From Posidonia oceanica (taxonomy: Eukaryota; Streptophyta; Magnoliopsida; Alismatales; Posidoniaceae): 64,000 nt of DNA. The stretch is taken from contig JAZBRS010000020.1 of the NCBI GenBank assembly GCA_037176725.1, positions 50,744,001 to 50,808,000 of the forward strand, given 5' to 3'. Below are positions 52,621-63,066 of the stretch, piece after piece. The notes beneath the pieces are model-generated. The model was given only the letters and a program-made list of their open reading frames with translations. It was not told the origin of the DNA and did not search any database. Each line of letters opens with the position of its first letter. The first letter of the stretch is position 1. The position numbers were made by a program, and so were the translations under genes.

Positions 52621-55600
52621 CCTAGCGGTCCGGTCTTGATAAGGCTTGTACTTATCATTCCTGACCTCTTCCGGGTCTTGTGAGGGCTTGCACCTATCAT
52701 TCCTGGCGGTCTGGTCTCGATATGGCTTGTACTTTTCATTCCTTACCTCTTCCGGGTCTTGTTAGGGCTTGCACCTATCATTCCTGGCGGTCCGGTCTTG
52801 GTAAGGCATGTACTTATCATTCCTGGCCTCAACCTGGTCTAGTTTGGGCTTGCCCCAATCTTTCCTGGTGGTCCGGACTTGATAAGGCTAGTACTTATCA
52901 TTCCTGACCACACGCTGGTCTTGTTTGGGCTAGCACCAATCATTCTGAGCCGTCCGGTCTTGCTAAGGCTTGTACTTATCATTCCTGACCTCTTCCAGGT
53001 CTTGTTAAGGCTTGCACCTATCATTCCTGGTGGTCCAGTCTTGATATGACTTGTACTTTTCATTACTGTTAGGGCATGCACCAATCATTCCTAGCGTTCC
53101 GGTCTAGATACGGCGTGCACTTATCGTTCCTGACCTCTTCCGAGTCTTGTTAAGGCTTTGCACCTATCATTCCATGCAGTCCGGTCTTGATAAGGCTTGT
53201 ACTTATCATTCCTGACCTCCTCTGGGTCATGTTAGGCCATGCACCAATCGTTCCTGGCGGTCCGGTCTTGTCTCGGCTTGTTCTTATCATTCCCGATCTC
53301 TTCAGGGTCTTGTTAGGGCTTGCACCTATCAATCCTGGCAGTTTGGTCTTGAAAAAGATTGTACTTATCATTCCTGACCACTTCCAGTTCTTGTTAGGGC
53401 TTTGCTCCTATCATTCTTGGTGGTCCGGTCTTGATAAGGAATGTACTTACCATTCCTAACCTCATCCAGGTCTTGTTAGGGCTTGCACCTATCATTCCTG
53501 GCGGTCCGGTCAAGATAAGGCTTGTACTTATCATTCTTGACATCTTCCGAGTCTTGTTAGGGCTTGCACATGTCATTCCAGGCGGTTCGGTCTTGATAAG
53601 GCTCGTACTTATCATTCTTGACCTCTTCCGGGTCTTGTTAGGGCTTTCACCTATCATTCCAGGTGGTCAGGTCTTGATAAGGCATGTACTTATCATTCTT
53701 GACCTCTTCCGTGTCTTGTTAGGGCCTTGCACCATTCATTTCGTGCTTGTACTTATCATTCTCGGCCTCTTCCGGGTCTTGTTAGGGCTAGCACCTATCA
53801 TTCCTGGTGGTCCGGTCTCGATAAGGCTAGTAATTATCATTCCTGACCTCTTCCAGGTCTTCTTAGCGCTTGCACCTATCATTCCAAGCGGTCCGGTCAT
53901 GATAAGTCTTCCACTTATCATTCCGGACCTCTTTTGGGTCTTGTATGGGCGTTCACCTGTCATTCCTGGCGGTCTAGTATTGGTAAGGCATGTACTTATC
54001 ATTCCTGACCTCTTCTAGGTCTAGTTAGGCCTTACACCTATCATTCCTAGAGTTCCGGTCACAATACGGCTTGTACTTATCATTCCTGACCAATTCCGGG
54101 TCTTGTTAGGGCTTTGCTCGTATCAATCCAGGCAGTCCGGTCATGATAAGGCTTGTGCTTAACATTCTTGACCTCTTCCGGGTCTTGTTAGGGCTTTCAC
54201 CTATCATTCCTGGTGGTCCGGTCTTGATAAGGCTTGTACTTATCATTCCTGACCTTTTCCATGTCTTGTTTGGGCCTTGCACCAATCATTCCGTGCTTGT
54301 ACTTATCATTCTCGGCCTCTTCCAGGTCATGTTAGGGCTTGCACCTATCATTCCTGGCGGTCCGATCTTGATAAGGCTTGTACTTATCATTCCCGACCTC
54401 TTCCGTGTCTTTTTGGGCTTGCACCTATCATTTCAGGCTGTCCGGTCTTGAAAAGGCTTGTACTTAACATTCCTGACCTCTTCCGGTTCATGTTAGGGCC
54501 TTGCACCATTCATTCCTAGCGGTCCGGTCTTGATAGGGCTCGTACTTATCATTCCTGACCTCTTCCGGGTCATGTTAGGGCTTTGCACCAGTCATTCCTA
54601 GCAGTACTGTCTTGAGAAGGCTTGTACTTATCATTCCTGACCTCTTCCGGGTCTTGTTTGGGCTTGCACCTACCATTCCTGGCAGTCCGGTCTTGAGATG
54701 GCTTGTACTTATCATTCCTGACCTCTTTCAGGTAATGTTAGGGCTTGCACCTATCATTCCTGTTGGTCTGGACAGGATAAGTCATGTACTTATCATTCCT
54801 GACCTCTTCCGGGTCTTGTTTAGGCCTTGCACCAATCATTCCATGTGGTCCGATCTCGATAAGGCTTGTACTTATCACTCCCAACCTCTTCCGTGTTTTG
54901 TTAGGGCTTGCACCTATCATTCCCGACGGTCCGGTCTTCATAAGGCTTGTACATATCATTCCTGACCTCTTCCGGGTCTTGTTAGGGCCTTGCACCTATC
55001 ATTCCGAGCAGTCTGGTCTCGATAGGGCTTGTACGTATCATTCACACCCTCTTCCGGTTCTTGTTAGGGCTTGCACCTATCATTTCTGGTGGTGCGCTCA
55101 TGTTAAGGCTTGTACTAATCATTCCTTACCTCTTCCATGTCTTGTTAGGGCATCGCACCCATCATTCCTGGCAGTCCGGTCATGATACGGCTTATACTTA
55201 CCATTCCTGACCTCTTCCGGGTCTTGTTTGGGCTTTGCACCAATCATTCCTGGCGGTCGGGTCTAGATAAGGCTTGTACTTATCATTCCTGACCACTTCT
55301 GGGGCTTGTTCGAGCTTGCACCTATCATTCCAGGAGGTTAGGTCTTGATAAGGCTTGTACTTATCATTCCCGGCCTCCTCCGAGTCATGTTAGGGCTTGC
55401 ACCTATCATTCGTGGCGGTCTGGTCTTGGTGAGGCTTGTACTTATCATTCCTGACCTCTTCCGATTCTTGTTATGGCTTTGCACCAATCAATCCTGGCGG
55501 TCAGGTCTTGATAAGGCTTGTACTTATCATTCCTGACCTCTTCTGGGTTTTGTTAGGGCTTTGCACCTATCATTCCAGGCGGTTCGGTCTTGATAGGGCA

Positions 55601-57826
55601 TGTCCTTATCATTCCGGACCTCTTCCGGGTCTTGTTAGGGCTTGCACCTACCATTCCTGGCGGTCAAGTATTGATTAGGCTTGTACATTTCATTCCGGAC
55701 CTCTTCCGGGTCTTGTTAGGGCTTGCACCGATCATTCCTGGCGGTCCGGTCTTAATAAGGCTCGTACTTATCGTTCCTGACCTCTTCCAGGTCTTATTAG
55801 GGCATGCACCTATCTATCCAAGCGGTCCGGGCTCGACATGGCTTGTACAAATCATTCCTGACCTCTTCCGAGTCTTGTTAGGGCTTGCACCTATCATTCA
55901 TGGCGGTCCAGTCTTGAAAAGGCTTGTATTTATCATTCCTGACCTCTTCAAGGTCAAGTTTCGGCTTTGCACATATCATTCCATGTGGTCCGGTCATGAT
56001 ACGGCTTGTACTTATCATTCCTGACCCCTTCCGGGTCTTGTTTGGGCTTTGCAACTATCATTCTTGGCGGTGCAGTATTGACAAGGCATGTACTTATCAT
56101 TCCTGACCTCTTCCGGGTCTTGTTACGACTTGCACCTATCAATCCTGGCAGTCCGGTCAGGACAAGGCTTGTACTAACCATTCCTGACCACTTCTAGGTC
56201 CTGTTAGGACTCTGCACCAATCGTTCCTAGCGCTCCGGTCTTGATAAGGCTTGTACTTATCATTCCCGACCTCCTCCGGGTCATGTTAGGGCTTGCACCA
56301 ATCTTTCCTGGCGGTCCAGTCCTGATATGGCTAGTACTTATCATTCCTGACCTCTTCCGAGTCTTCTTAGGGCTTTGCACTTATCATTCCTGGCGGTCCG
56401 GTCTTGATAAGGCATGTACTTATCATTCCTGACCTCTTCTGGGTCTTGTGAGGGCTTGCACCTATCATTCCTTGCGGTCCGGTCTCGATATGGCTTGTAC
56501 TTTTCATTCCTGACCTCTTCCGGGTCTTGTTAGGGCTTGCACCTATCATTCCTGGCAGTCCGGTCTTGGTAAGGCATGTACTTATCATTCCTGGCCTCAA
56601 CCTGATCTAGTTTGGGCATGCACTTATCATTCCAGGCGGTTCAGTCTTGATAAGGCTTGCACTTATCATTACAGACCTCTTCCGGGTCTTGTTAGGGCCG
56701 GCACCTATCATTCCTGGAGGTCCGGTCATGACACGGCGTGTACTTATCATTCATGACCTGTTCCAGGTCTTGTTAGGGCTTTGCAACTATCATTCCTGGC
56801 GGTCCGGTCATGATAAGGCTTGTACTTATCTTTCCTGACATCTTCCGTGTTTAGTTAGGGCTTGTACCTATCATTCCGGGTGGTCTAGTCTCGATAAGAC
56901 TTGTACTAATCACTCTCGACCATTTCCAGGTCCTGTGAGGGCTTGCACCTATCATTCCAGGCGGTCCGGTCTTGATAAGGCTTGTACTTATCATTCCTGA
57001 CCTCTTCCGGGTGTTGTAAGGGCATTGCACCTATAAGTCCAAGCGGTCCGATCTTGATTAGGCTTGTACTTATCATTCTTGACCTCTTCCGTGTCTTATT
57101 AGGGCTTTGCACATGTCATTCCTGTCGGTCTGGTCTGGATGAGGCTTGTACTTATCATTCCTGACCTCTTCCGGGTCATGTTTGGGCTTGCACCTATCAA
57201 TCCTGGCGGTCTGATGTTGCTAAGGCTTGTACTAATCATTTCTGACCTCTTCTGGGTCTTGTTAGGGCATGCGCAAATCATTCCATGTGGTCTGGTCTCG
57301 ATAAGGCTTGTACTCGTCATTCCTTACCTCTTCCAGGTATTGTTGGGGCATGCACCTATCATTCCAGGCGGTCCGATCTTTTTAAGGCTTGTACTTATCA
57401 TTCCCGACCTTTTCCGGGTGTTGGCCGGGCTTGCACCTATCATTCATATCGGTCTGGTCTCGATAAGGCTTGTACTTACCGTTCCTGACCTCTTCTAGGT
57501 CTGGTTAGGGCTCTGCACCTATCATTCCTGGCGGTCCGGTCTTGATAAGGCTTGTACTTATCATTCCTGACCTCTTCCTGGTCTTGTTAGGGCTTGCTCC
57601 TATCATTCCTGGCGGTCCGGTCTCGATAAGTCTTGTACTTATCATTCCTGACCTCTTCCGAGTCTTGTTTGGGCGTTCACCTATCTTTCCTGGCGGTTCG
57701 GTATTGATAAGGCTTGTACTTAACATTCCCGACCTCTTCTGCGTCTTGTCAGGGCTTACACCTATCATTCCTAGCGGTCCTGTCTAGATAAGGCTTGTAC
57801 TTATCGTTCCTGACCACTTCCGGATC
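52621..57826 (+). repeat. Right-hand end of the array
   Basis: Ordinary and variant monomers up to the array edge. The order of rare marks is a shortened version of 30.2-35.8 kb, for example the shortened monomers near 53,735 and 54,283. An internal 16-bp-class deletion at about 53,056 (cattactgttagggcatgc) is seen nowhere else. The final 1.5 kb, 56,241-57,787, resembles the 4.5-6.3 kb type. Repeats do not visibly decay towards the edge, and the last monomer is cut within its second half. Confidence 0.85.
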
Positions 57827-57991
57827 CGGAGGAAGAGATGCTTGCCACTGTCCCGGGACGTACTGAGAACCTAGAGACGTCAGAGGAGGAAACCCTGGCG
57901 TCGGATGGGGAACAAGAGGGACAGAAGGAGCAACCGGAGGGGCCGGAATGGAAACACCCTCCGTGACAGGAGTGAAGGAAGGCTCACTAAC
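57827..57991 (-). other. Unique 165-bp segment between array and LTR, open proline-rich frame on minus strand
   Basis: This piece has no satellite match. On the minus strand it has no stop: the frame enters from the LTR side and gives a proline-rich string with SIPAPPVAPSVPLVPHPTPG and SLPPDPEVVRNDKYKPY. It then continues into the satellite until a stop at about 57,749. In many monomers the satellite reads the closely similar DPEEVRNDKYKPYQDRTA in that same frame. The ATG available to this frame (58,024) lies in the LTR, so the original start, if any, was cut off by the insertion. The plus strand is also open for much of the segment. It could be a broken gene or element fragment, or chance openness in GC-rich DNA. 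No family recognised. Confidence 0.45.
57987..57991 (+). other. Putative 5-bp target-site duplication (left copy)
   Basis: The five bases before the inferred LTR start are ctaac. LTR retrotransposons normally make a 5-bp duplication. The right copy would lie beyond the window, so it is unverified. Confidence 0.35.
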
Positions 57992-58399
57992 TGTTGACAC
58001 CCCATCTTGGCAGGCTTGGACCACTTGGAGCCCTCCTGGTGATTGCTGGACTCAAACCCAAAACAAACCAAACCCTAACCCTCCTCTTTACCCTTCAAAA
58101 CCAGCAAACTTGACCTAAGCCTTTACTCCTCTTCCCAAGTTCGAAACCTGACCAAAATCCATAGGAAAACCCACCAACACCCACTTAGCAAACCTACCCA
58201 AGAACTTAGAAACTCTCAAACTTAGACCTTTCCCAAAAACCCTAGGAAACCTAGGCAAAACTCCCCTTTTTCTACACCATAAAACCCTTCCAAAACCTTC
58301 TTAGAATCAAACCAAAACCTCAAAACCAACACTAGAAATCCTAGGCTACCCACTCACCAATTTTCATCCCATTCCAAGACCTTTAAGACCTCCATTCAC

Positions 58400-58690
58400 C
58401 CAAATTATCCTTTTCTCTCTCCGGGATTATTATTTTCTCTCTCCTCTCTCTCTCCTGATTATCATCTCTCTTTTCATCCCCTTCTTGTTCCTTTTCCTGC
58501 TTGGCTGTGGGCCCCCTTTGTGCTTCTATCCTTCCTCTATCTTATTCCTATTTTTACTTTATTTTTAACACTTTCCCTAATTTTCAAAAAATCCTTTTCC
58601 GTCAACTCATCTCTTTTCCCTTTATTCTTCCTTTTTCCCTTCTCTTCTTCTTTCTCTTTTCCCCTTTCTTTCTCTTGTTAAAATTCATAA
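58400..58690 (+). other. Pyrimidine-rich tract in the LTR
   Basis: The plus strand is dominated by C and T, with repeated tctctct, ttttctctc and cttcctttttcccttctc. No gene is present. Such tracts are usual in the U3 part of Tat/Ogre LTRs and inflate open frames by lacking stop codons. Confidence 0.7.
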
Positions 58691-59460
58691 AAACCCCTAA
58701 AAATCTGTAAAACCCCAAAATATAAAAGAAACAAATTATAACCCTAAGAAAAACAATTAAAAAAAACATTAAACAAGCAATTAAAAACCTAAACTTAACT
58801 AAATCAAGCTAAAAAGAAAACCAAGCATGTAAGCTAAAAAATGCAAAACAAATCAAAAGAAAACACTGAAAAATCAAGAAAAAAACTAAAATAAAATCAA
58901 AACCAACCAAAAGTAAAAACCCTATCAAAAGAATTAAAAAAAAAACAAACCCTAAAAAGAAGTAAAACAATTAAAACACCAAGATAAGTAATTAATGAAA
59001 GAAAAAAAGGCTTAACTTAACAAACATAAGAAAGAACAACCTAAGAACTTAATTAAAAAGAAAATAAAAAACACATTAAAAGGACTTAAAAATACTCCAT
59101 CAGACAAGAGAAACCCAATTAAAAACATCAGGAAAAACTTAACAAAATAAAAATCAGAAACCCAATTCAAAAAGACTTAAAAAAGAAAATCCTAAAAGAC
59201 TAAAGCTAAAAGGCCCAAAACCCATCCTAATTAATATAAAAATAAATCTTAAAAATCCTGATTAACATCCTGAAATACTTAACAAGAAAAACACAATCAA
59301 CCAAACAATTTAAAAGACTTAACAAACACTTAATCAAATGGAAAACAAATTAAGAGCAAAACAAAACCCTAAAACCCTAATCAAGCCCAAAACACATTAA
59401 TCAACCCCAAAACGGTCATTAAAAATCTAATTAAAATCCTAATTCACAACACAACCTTTC
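58691..59460 (+). other. A-rich, G-poor block in the LTR
   Basis: For about 770 bp the plus strand is mainly A with scattered C and few G, made of short words such as aaaaccct, aaaacaatt, ttaaaaac and cttaac. It reads like a degenerate A/C-rich low-complexity sequence with strong strand asymmetry. No open frame or promoter is convincing here, although tataaaag occurs at 58,721. Confidence 0.75.
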
Positions 59461-59700
59461 TAGTATTTTTGCTTATTTTTAATCTATTTTTCCTAATTTT
59501 ATTTCCTTTCTTTTCCCTCTCTTTCTTTCTTTCTTCTCTTTTTTCTTTTCTTCTTTTTCCTTGCTGGGCCCAATTCAGCCCGTCTCCCCCTTTCTTCTCC
59601 ATTTCTTTTCCTTTTTTTCTTTCTTTCGGCCCGCAGCCCAGCCCGTCGCTCTCCTCCTTCTTCTTCCTTCTGCGTTTTCTGCCATTTTTCCTCCCGCGAG
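59461..59700 (+). other. Second pyrimidine-rich tract in the LTR
   Basis: A T/C-dominated stretch (ctttctttctttcttctc and similar words) ends at the GC-richer part near 59,700. It abruptly reverses the strand composition of the A-rich block before it. It lies just upstream of the candidate promoter. Confidence 0.7.
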
Positions 59701-59902
59701 CTGCTGCAGTGCTCCCTCCACCGTTTGAATTTCAAGCCTCCATCTTATCATCCACAGCAGCTCGCCGCTCCTCTCTTCTCTCAGCACCAATTCTGGGAGG
59801 CAATCAATGCCTGTCGTCTTGCCGGCATCCGTCTCCTGTCTGCTGCAGTGCGTCGCCGTCGAATTCAAAATCCCAGCGCGCGCACCGGCAACCTTCCTCC
59901 TG

Positions 59903-59910
59903 ATATAAGC
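59903..59910 (+). promoter_or_regulatory. Candidate TATA box of the LTR promoter
   Basis: The bases gatataagcc (59,902-59,910 region) follow the pyrimidine-rich tract. The sequence then changes to a leader-like stretch with gagagagagaagcagagc at 59,951 onward. A start of transcription some 30 bp downstream, near 59,935, would leave a leader of about 4 kb before the PBS. This is inference from position and composition. Competing TATA-like words are tataaaag at 58,721 and tataaaat at 61,871. Confidence 0.35.
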
Positions 59911-60739
59911 CTCCAACAATCCCTTTCTTCGACCGGCTTTTTGATCATCCAGAGAGAGAGAAGCAGAGCCCATCAGTTAGCAATTAGCAAACCTGAGAGC
60001 AAACCAGAGAATTCCAGAGCTTCTTCTCCACCTGAGCGACCTCCTTCTTCTTCCACTTCATCCTCCAATTCCCAGAGAGAAGAGTCCTGGAGAGAGAGTC
60101 TAAGAGTGTGCTTTGGCATCCTGGAGAGAGAGCCCAGTTCTAGGGCATTTCCCCAGCAATCCCTTCCCCAATTCCTTCCTCCATCTTCAGCAGAACTTCC
60201 TCCTTCTTCTCCAGCAAACCGGCCCCCTTCCAAGCCCCAATTGCTCTCCCAGTTGATCCCCCAAGTTCACCCAGAAACCCAGCAATACCTCCCCACCATT
60301 TCCCGACCATTCCCCCACTAAATCACCACCTAATCACTTGAAACTCCACCTGTAAGCCAACAGCAACCCGACACAACCCACTCCAGAATTGCCTTCACCT
60401 CAGTCCACTGCTTCCTTCCACACTCCACCCAAAGATTCACCTGACCTCCACCTTCCCAGAACACCTGACGTCAAACCTGGCCATCCACCGCAGACCGAGA
60501 AATCACCAACAAACACTTGTCTTCTCCACTGACCAGAAGATCAACCGAGTTCCAAATCTCCTCCACGCTCTCCAGAAACCCAATCCAGCAATCCAGAACC
60601 ACTCCCCGGACCTCCAGCAACCTCCCGGAGGGTCCCATCCAACCAGACGAGCAGCAGACACCCCCTGCCTCCCGGCTGTTTCTCTGAACCCACAGAGTGC
60701 CGGATTTCCCTCCGAGCTCTGGAGCTTCCATCCAACCAA

Positions 60740-61330
60740 CTAGGAAGCACCGGAGGACCATTTTGAAGCAGCTCCAGCCCTCGCGAGCAGCCGGCGACGC
60801 CCGCAGCGACCGGACGACCTCCACCGGCCACCTCCGGAACTGCTGAGGTCGGGAGAACACCTCAGACGCGGAATCAGGTAGAATCTTCTACCCTTAGCTC
60901 CCTTTTCTTCCCTTGCTGCTTCTCCACCCCTTAGAAGTAGGATTCCAGCCCTCCTGCTCCGTTGCTGTTCGCCGGTCCGGTCATCTTCTCCAGCGCAGTC
61001 CTCCGGCCTTCGCGTCGCTCCGGCCAGCGGAACGTGGCTCCAGCGATCGTCTGAGCTCCGCGTGAACCTCAAGAGTGTTCTCCGGCCCTCAGAACGCAGC
61101 GTCGCTGCATCGAACGGCCGGACAAGACTTCTGAAGCACTGCAAAGCTTCGGCGGCCGTTCCAGCGCGTTCCAGGCCACGCCGTCCTCTGTTGATCGCCG
61201 CCCTGTCTCCGTCAGCTCCGGGAGCACCTCCTCCGCCGTTCAGTGCCTCCTCAGCCCCCCTGTGCCGGCGGCCACAAGCCCTGATAGCTCACTGCTACAG
61301 TGTTCGTCGCCGCCGGCAGTTACTGTTCAT
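60740..61330 (+). other. GC-rich part of the LTR
   Basis: This stretch is rich in CG dinucleotides (for example gacgcccgcagcgaccgg). It ends abruptly at the T-rich region after 61,330. Open frames on both strands here are short, start inside the LTR and show no family motif, so I call no gene. Confidence 0.6.
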
Positions 61331-61359
61331 TTATTTTGTTCTTTTAGTATAGTTTCTTG

Positions 61360-62290
61360 TGAATATTGCATGCTTAGCCTAAGTTCTTTCATTTTTGCAT
61401 CCTGGTCCTTCTATCATTTAATCTGCTGTCTTTTTTATTTAAAACCATGCTAAATTGCATTAAGTGTTTGTGTTTCTCTGTATTTGCCCTTCAGTCCTCT
61501 TACTGTGCATTCTAGTTGTAATTTTTTATGTTTTAGCCCCTCTGTTTTTAATTTTTGCATCCTGGTCCTGCAGTAGTTTATTTAGTTTAAATGCATGAAC
61601 TTTGCCTTATTATATTGCATCCCAGACCCCTGTCTTTTCTCATTTTTGCACTTTCATCCTCTGCACTATAGAACTTAGGTTTAAATTTTAATTTCTGCTT
61701 GTTGCATTGCATATTTGCCCCCCTGTTTTCTTATTTTTGCATGTAGGTCCATTTTAAATGGACAGTAACTGTTTTCCATGCATTTTGGCTTATTGCATTG
61801 CATTTTTAACCCTGTTTTTCCCAAAAATTGCACATCAGTCCTGTCTACTGATTTCAGAGCATGTTTACCATATAAAATTGCATATTTGACCCTTGCATGA
61901 TTTCAAAATTACACATAGGTCCTTGCATCCTTTAAAAATCATGTAAAAAGACTGTTTCCCTTCTAAAGTTGCATCTTAGCTCCTATGCTTACAAAATTGC
62001 ATGTAGACCCTCCACTTGCATTCCCAGACTCCCCAGAACCCTGTTTTTTGGAAAATTTGCACTTTAGACCCTAGTTTTTTCCAAAATTACCCTCTGATTT
62101 CCATTTGTTTTCAAAACTTCTTCCAATGCATGCCCTCTTTTCAAAGTAGCTTTCTGAACGCAATCTTTTGCAAAATAACCCTCTGCCCTCTCCTGTTTTC
62201 AAAACTCTCTCATGTGGGCCCCATCCTTTTTGAAAATTGCATTTAGCCCCCTTCTCTTTTTCAAAAATGGCATTTGAACCTCTGTTTTTC
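61360..62290 (+). repeat. Degenerate TTGCA...TAG...CCC motif field in the LTR
   Basis: A motif close to aaaaTTGCAt, then t-TAG or a close variant, then nYCC recurs about 15 times over 930 bp. Examples are tttttgcatcctggtcc at 61,393 and 61,553, attgcatcccagaccc at 61,613, tttgcatgtaggtcc at 61,736, aattgcatatttgaccc at 61,876, aaattgcatgtagaccc at 61,995, atttgcactttagaccc at 62,055 and aaattgcatttagcccc at 62,236. Spacing is irregular, mostly 30 to 60 bp. It looks like an old, decayed tandem repeat or a field of binding sites in the transcribed part of the LTR. Confidence 0.6.
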
Positions 62291-62600
62291 TAAAAACTCC
62301 CCTCTTGTCTTTTCTTGCATCTTGCATGCATCCTGCATTCATTTAGCTTTGCATTTTAGCATCTCTTTGCACACACTAAGCACCTTTAGCTCCCCTTCAC
62401 TTGGGAGGACCTTTTGCACACCCCTAGGACCTCCTGAACACCTAGATCTGTTCTTCTCCCCTGTTCTGGCCCTCCTGCCTTGAAGCTGCGATATCTTCCG
62501 ATCTGGCCGTTGGATCTTCTCAAGTAAGCTGCCCAGGCGACCGCAGCGAGGCGCTCTTCAGCATGGACCAAGCAGATCTCAGATCAGGCTCCCGGATTTC

Positions 62601-62609
62601 CAGGTATGT
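62601..62609 (+). promoter_or_regulatory. Possible 5' splice site in the LTR leader
   Basis: CAG followed by GTATGT matches the plant donor consensus very well. It comes 41 bp after an ATG at 62,562 that opens a short frame (MDQADLRSGSRIS). A pyrimidine tract ending in ttttaag at about 63,868-63,882 could serve as acceptor. Ogre elements are known to splice, but the known intron lies in the internal region, so this site is only a candidate. Confidence 0.25.
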
Positions 62610-63066
62610 CCCCCTGAGATCCTGCATTGCATTCATTCGCATGCCATTTGCATAGTTTTCCTCGTTTTCGATTTCTGTCTCTTTGAGTATGTAGAATAGG
62701 ACCTCTTTTTCTTGTCTATCAACTCAGATCTCCGTTTCGCGTTTCCCTATGTGTTTTGTGTTGAGTTTTCCCTGGATTCACCACTTAATGTGACTTTCTT
62801 CCCCCTTTTCCACGATCCGATCGCATCGCGAGCTTTGGGCAGCATGCGAGACGCACCGTGGAACGGTTTAGCATGAAATGGTCGCAAAAGAGGTGGTAAT
62901 CCCCCCGTTTGCTCACTCTCCCCTTTGTAGGTCTTCACACCTACTCTGTGTGGCCCCGGACAGTGTCTGTTCTCATACATGCGTTGTTCTACTTCTCCTT
63001 TTACTGCTTCTAATCTTTTCCTTGCATTTGCATTCGTACAGCTTTTCCGAGGTTTTATCTCGCAGC

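Larger units (their letters stand above)
1..57826 (+). repeat. Tandem satellite array, ~81-bp monomer, ~710 copies
   Basis: Every line from base 1 to about 57,826 is a variant of one unit of 81 bp. The unit can be anchored on gcacctatcattcctggcgg, followed by tccggtcttgataaggc, ttgtacttatcattcctgac and cttccgggtcttgttagggc. The monomer has about 51% GC. An 82-bp form with one extra T (gggctttgcacc) is frequent. All copies lie in the same orientation, with no inversion and no interrupting element seen. The array starts before base 1, so 58 kb is a minimum. The last recognisable bases are cttccggatc at 57,817-57,826, after which the sequence leaves the consensus. Copy number is length divided by 81, not a count. 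The size, homogeneity and nested higher-order structure are typical of plant heterochromatic satellites. Whether it is centromeric, subtelomeric or interstitial cannot be told from sequence. I do not recognise the family. Confidence 0.97.

Noticed and set aside
1..57826. CRISPR array
   Set aside because: Repeats are directly adjoining and imperfect with no unique spacers, and the DNA is plant-like.
1..57826. CENP-B-box-like site in the monomer
   Set aside because: I looked for the ttcg....a..cggg pattern. The cttccggg part does not keep the required spacing.
58071..58082. Telomere-like aaccctaaccct
   Set aside because: Less than two full plant telomere units, inside an A/C-rich LTR start. 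Similar isolated aaaccct words nearby show it is composition.
58721..58728. tataaaag as the LTR promoter
   Set aside because: It sits in an A-rich stretch where such words arise by chance, and no leader-like sequence follows. The site near 59,903 fits better, though neither is proven.
59725..60321. 198-codon plus-strand frame rich in S and P
   Set aside because: It lies wholly in the LTR, in pyrimidine-rich DNA poor in stop codons. No family motif is visible and there is no support for translation.
61871..61878. tataaaat as a promoter
   Set aside because: It lies within the TTGCA motif field in A/T-rich DNA, with no change of sequence character downstream.
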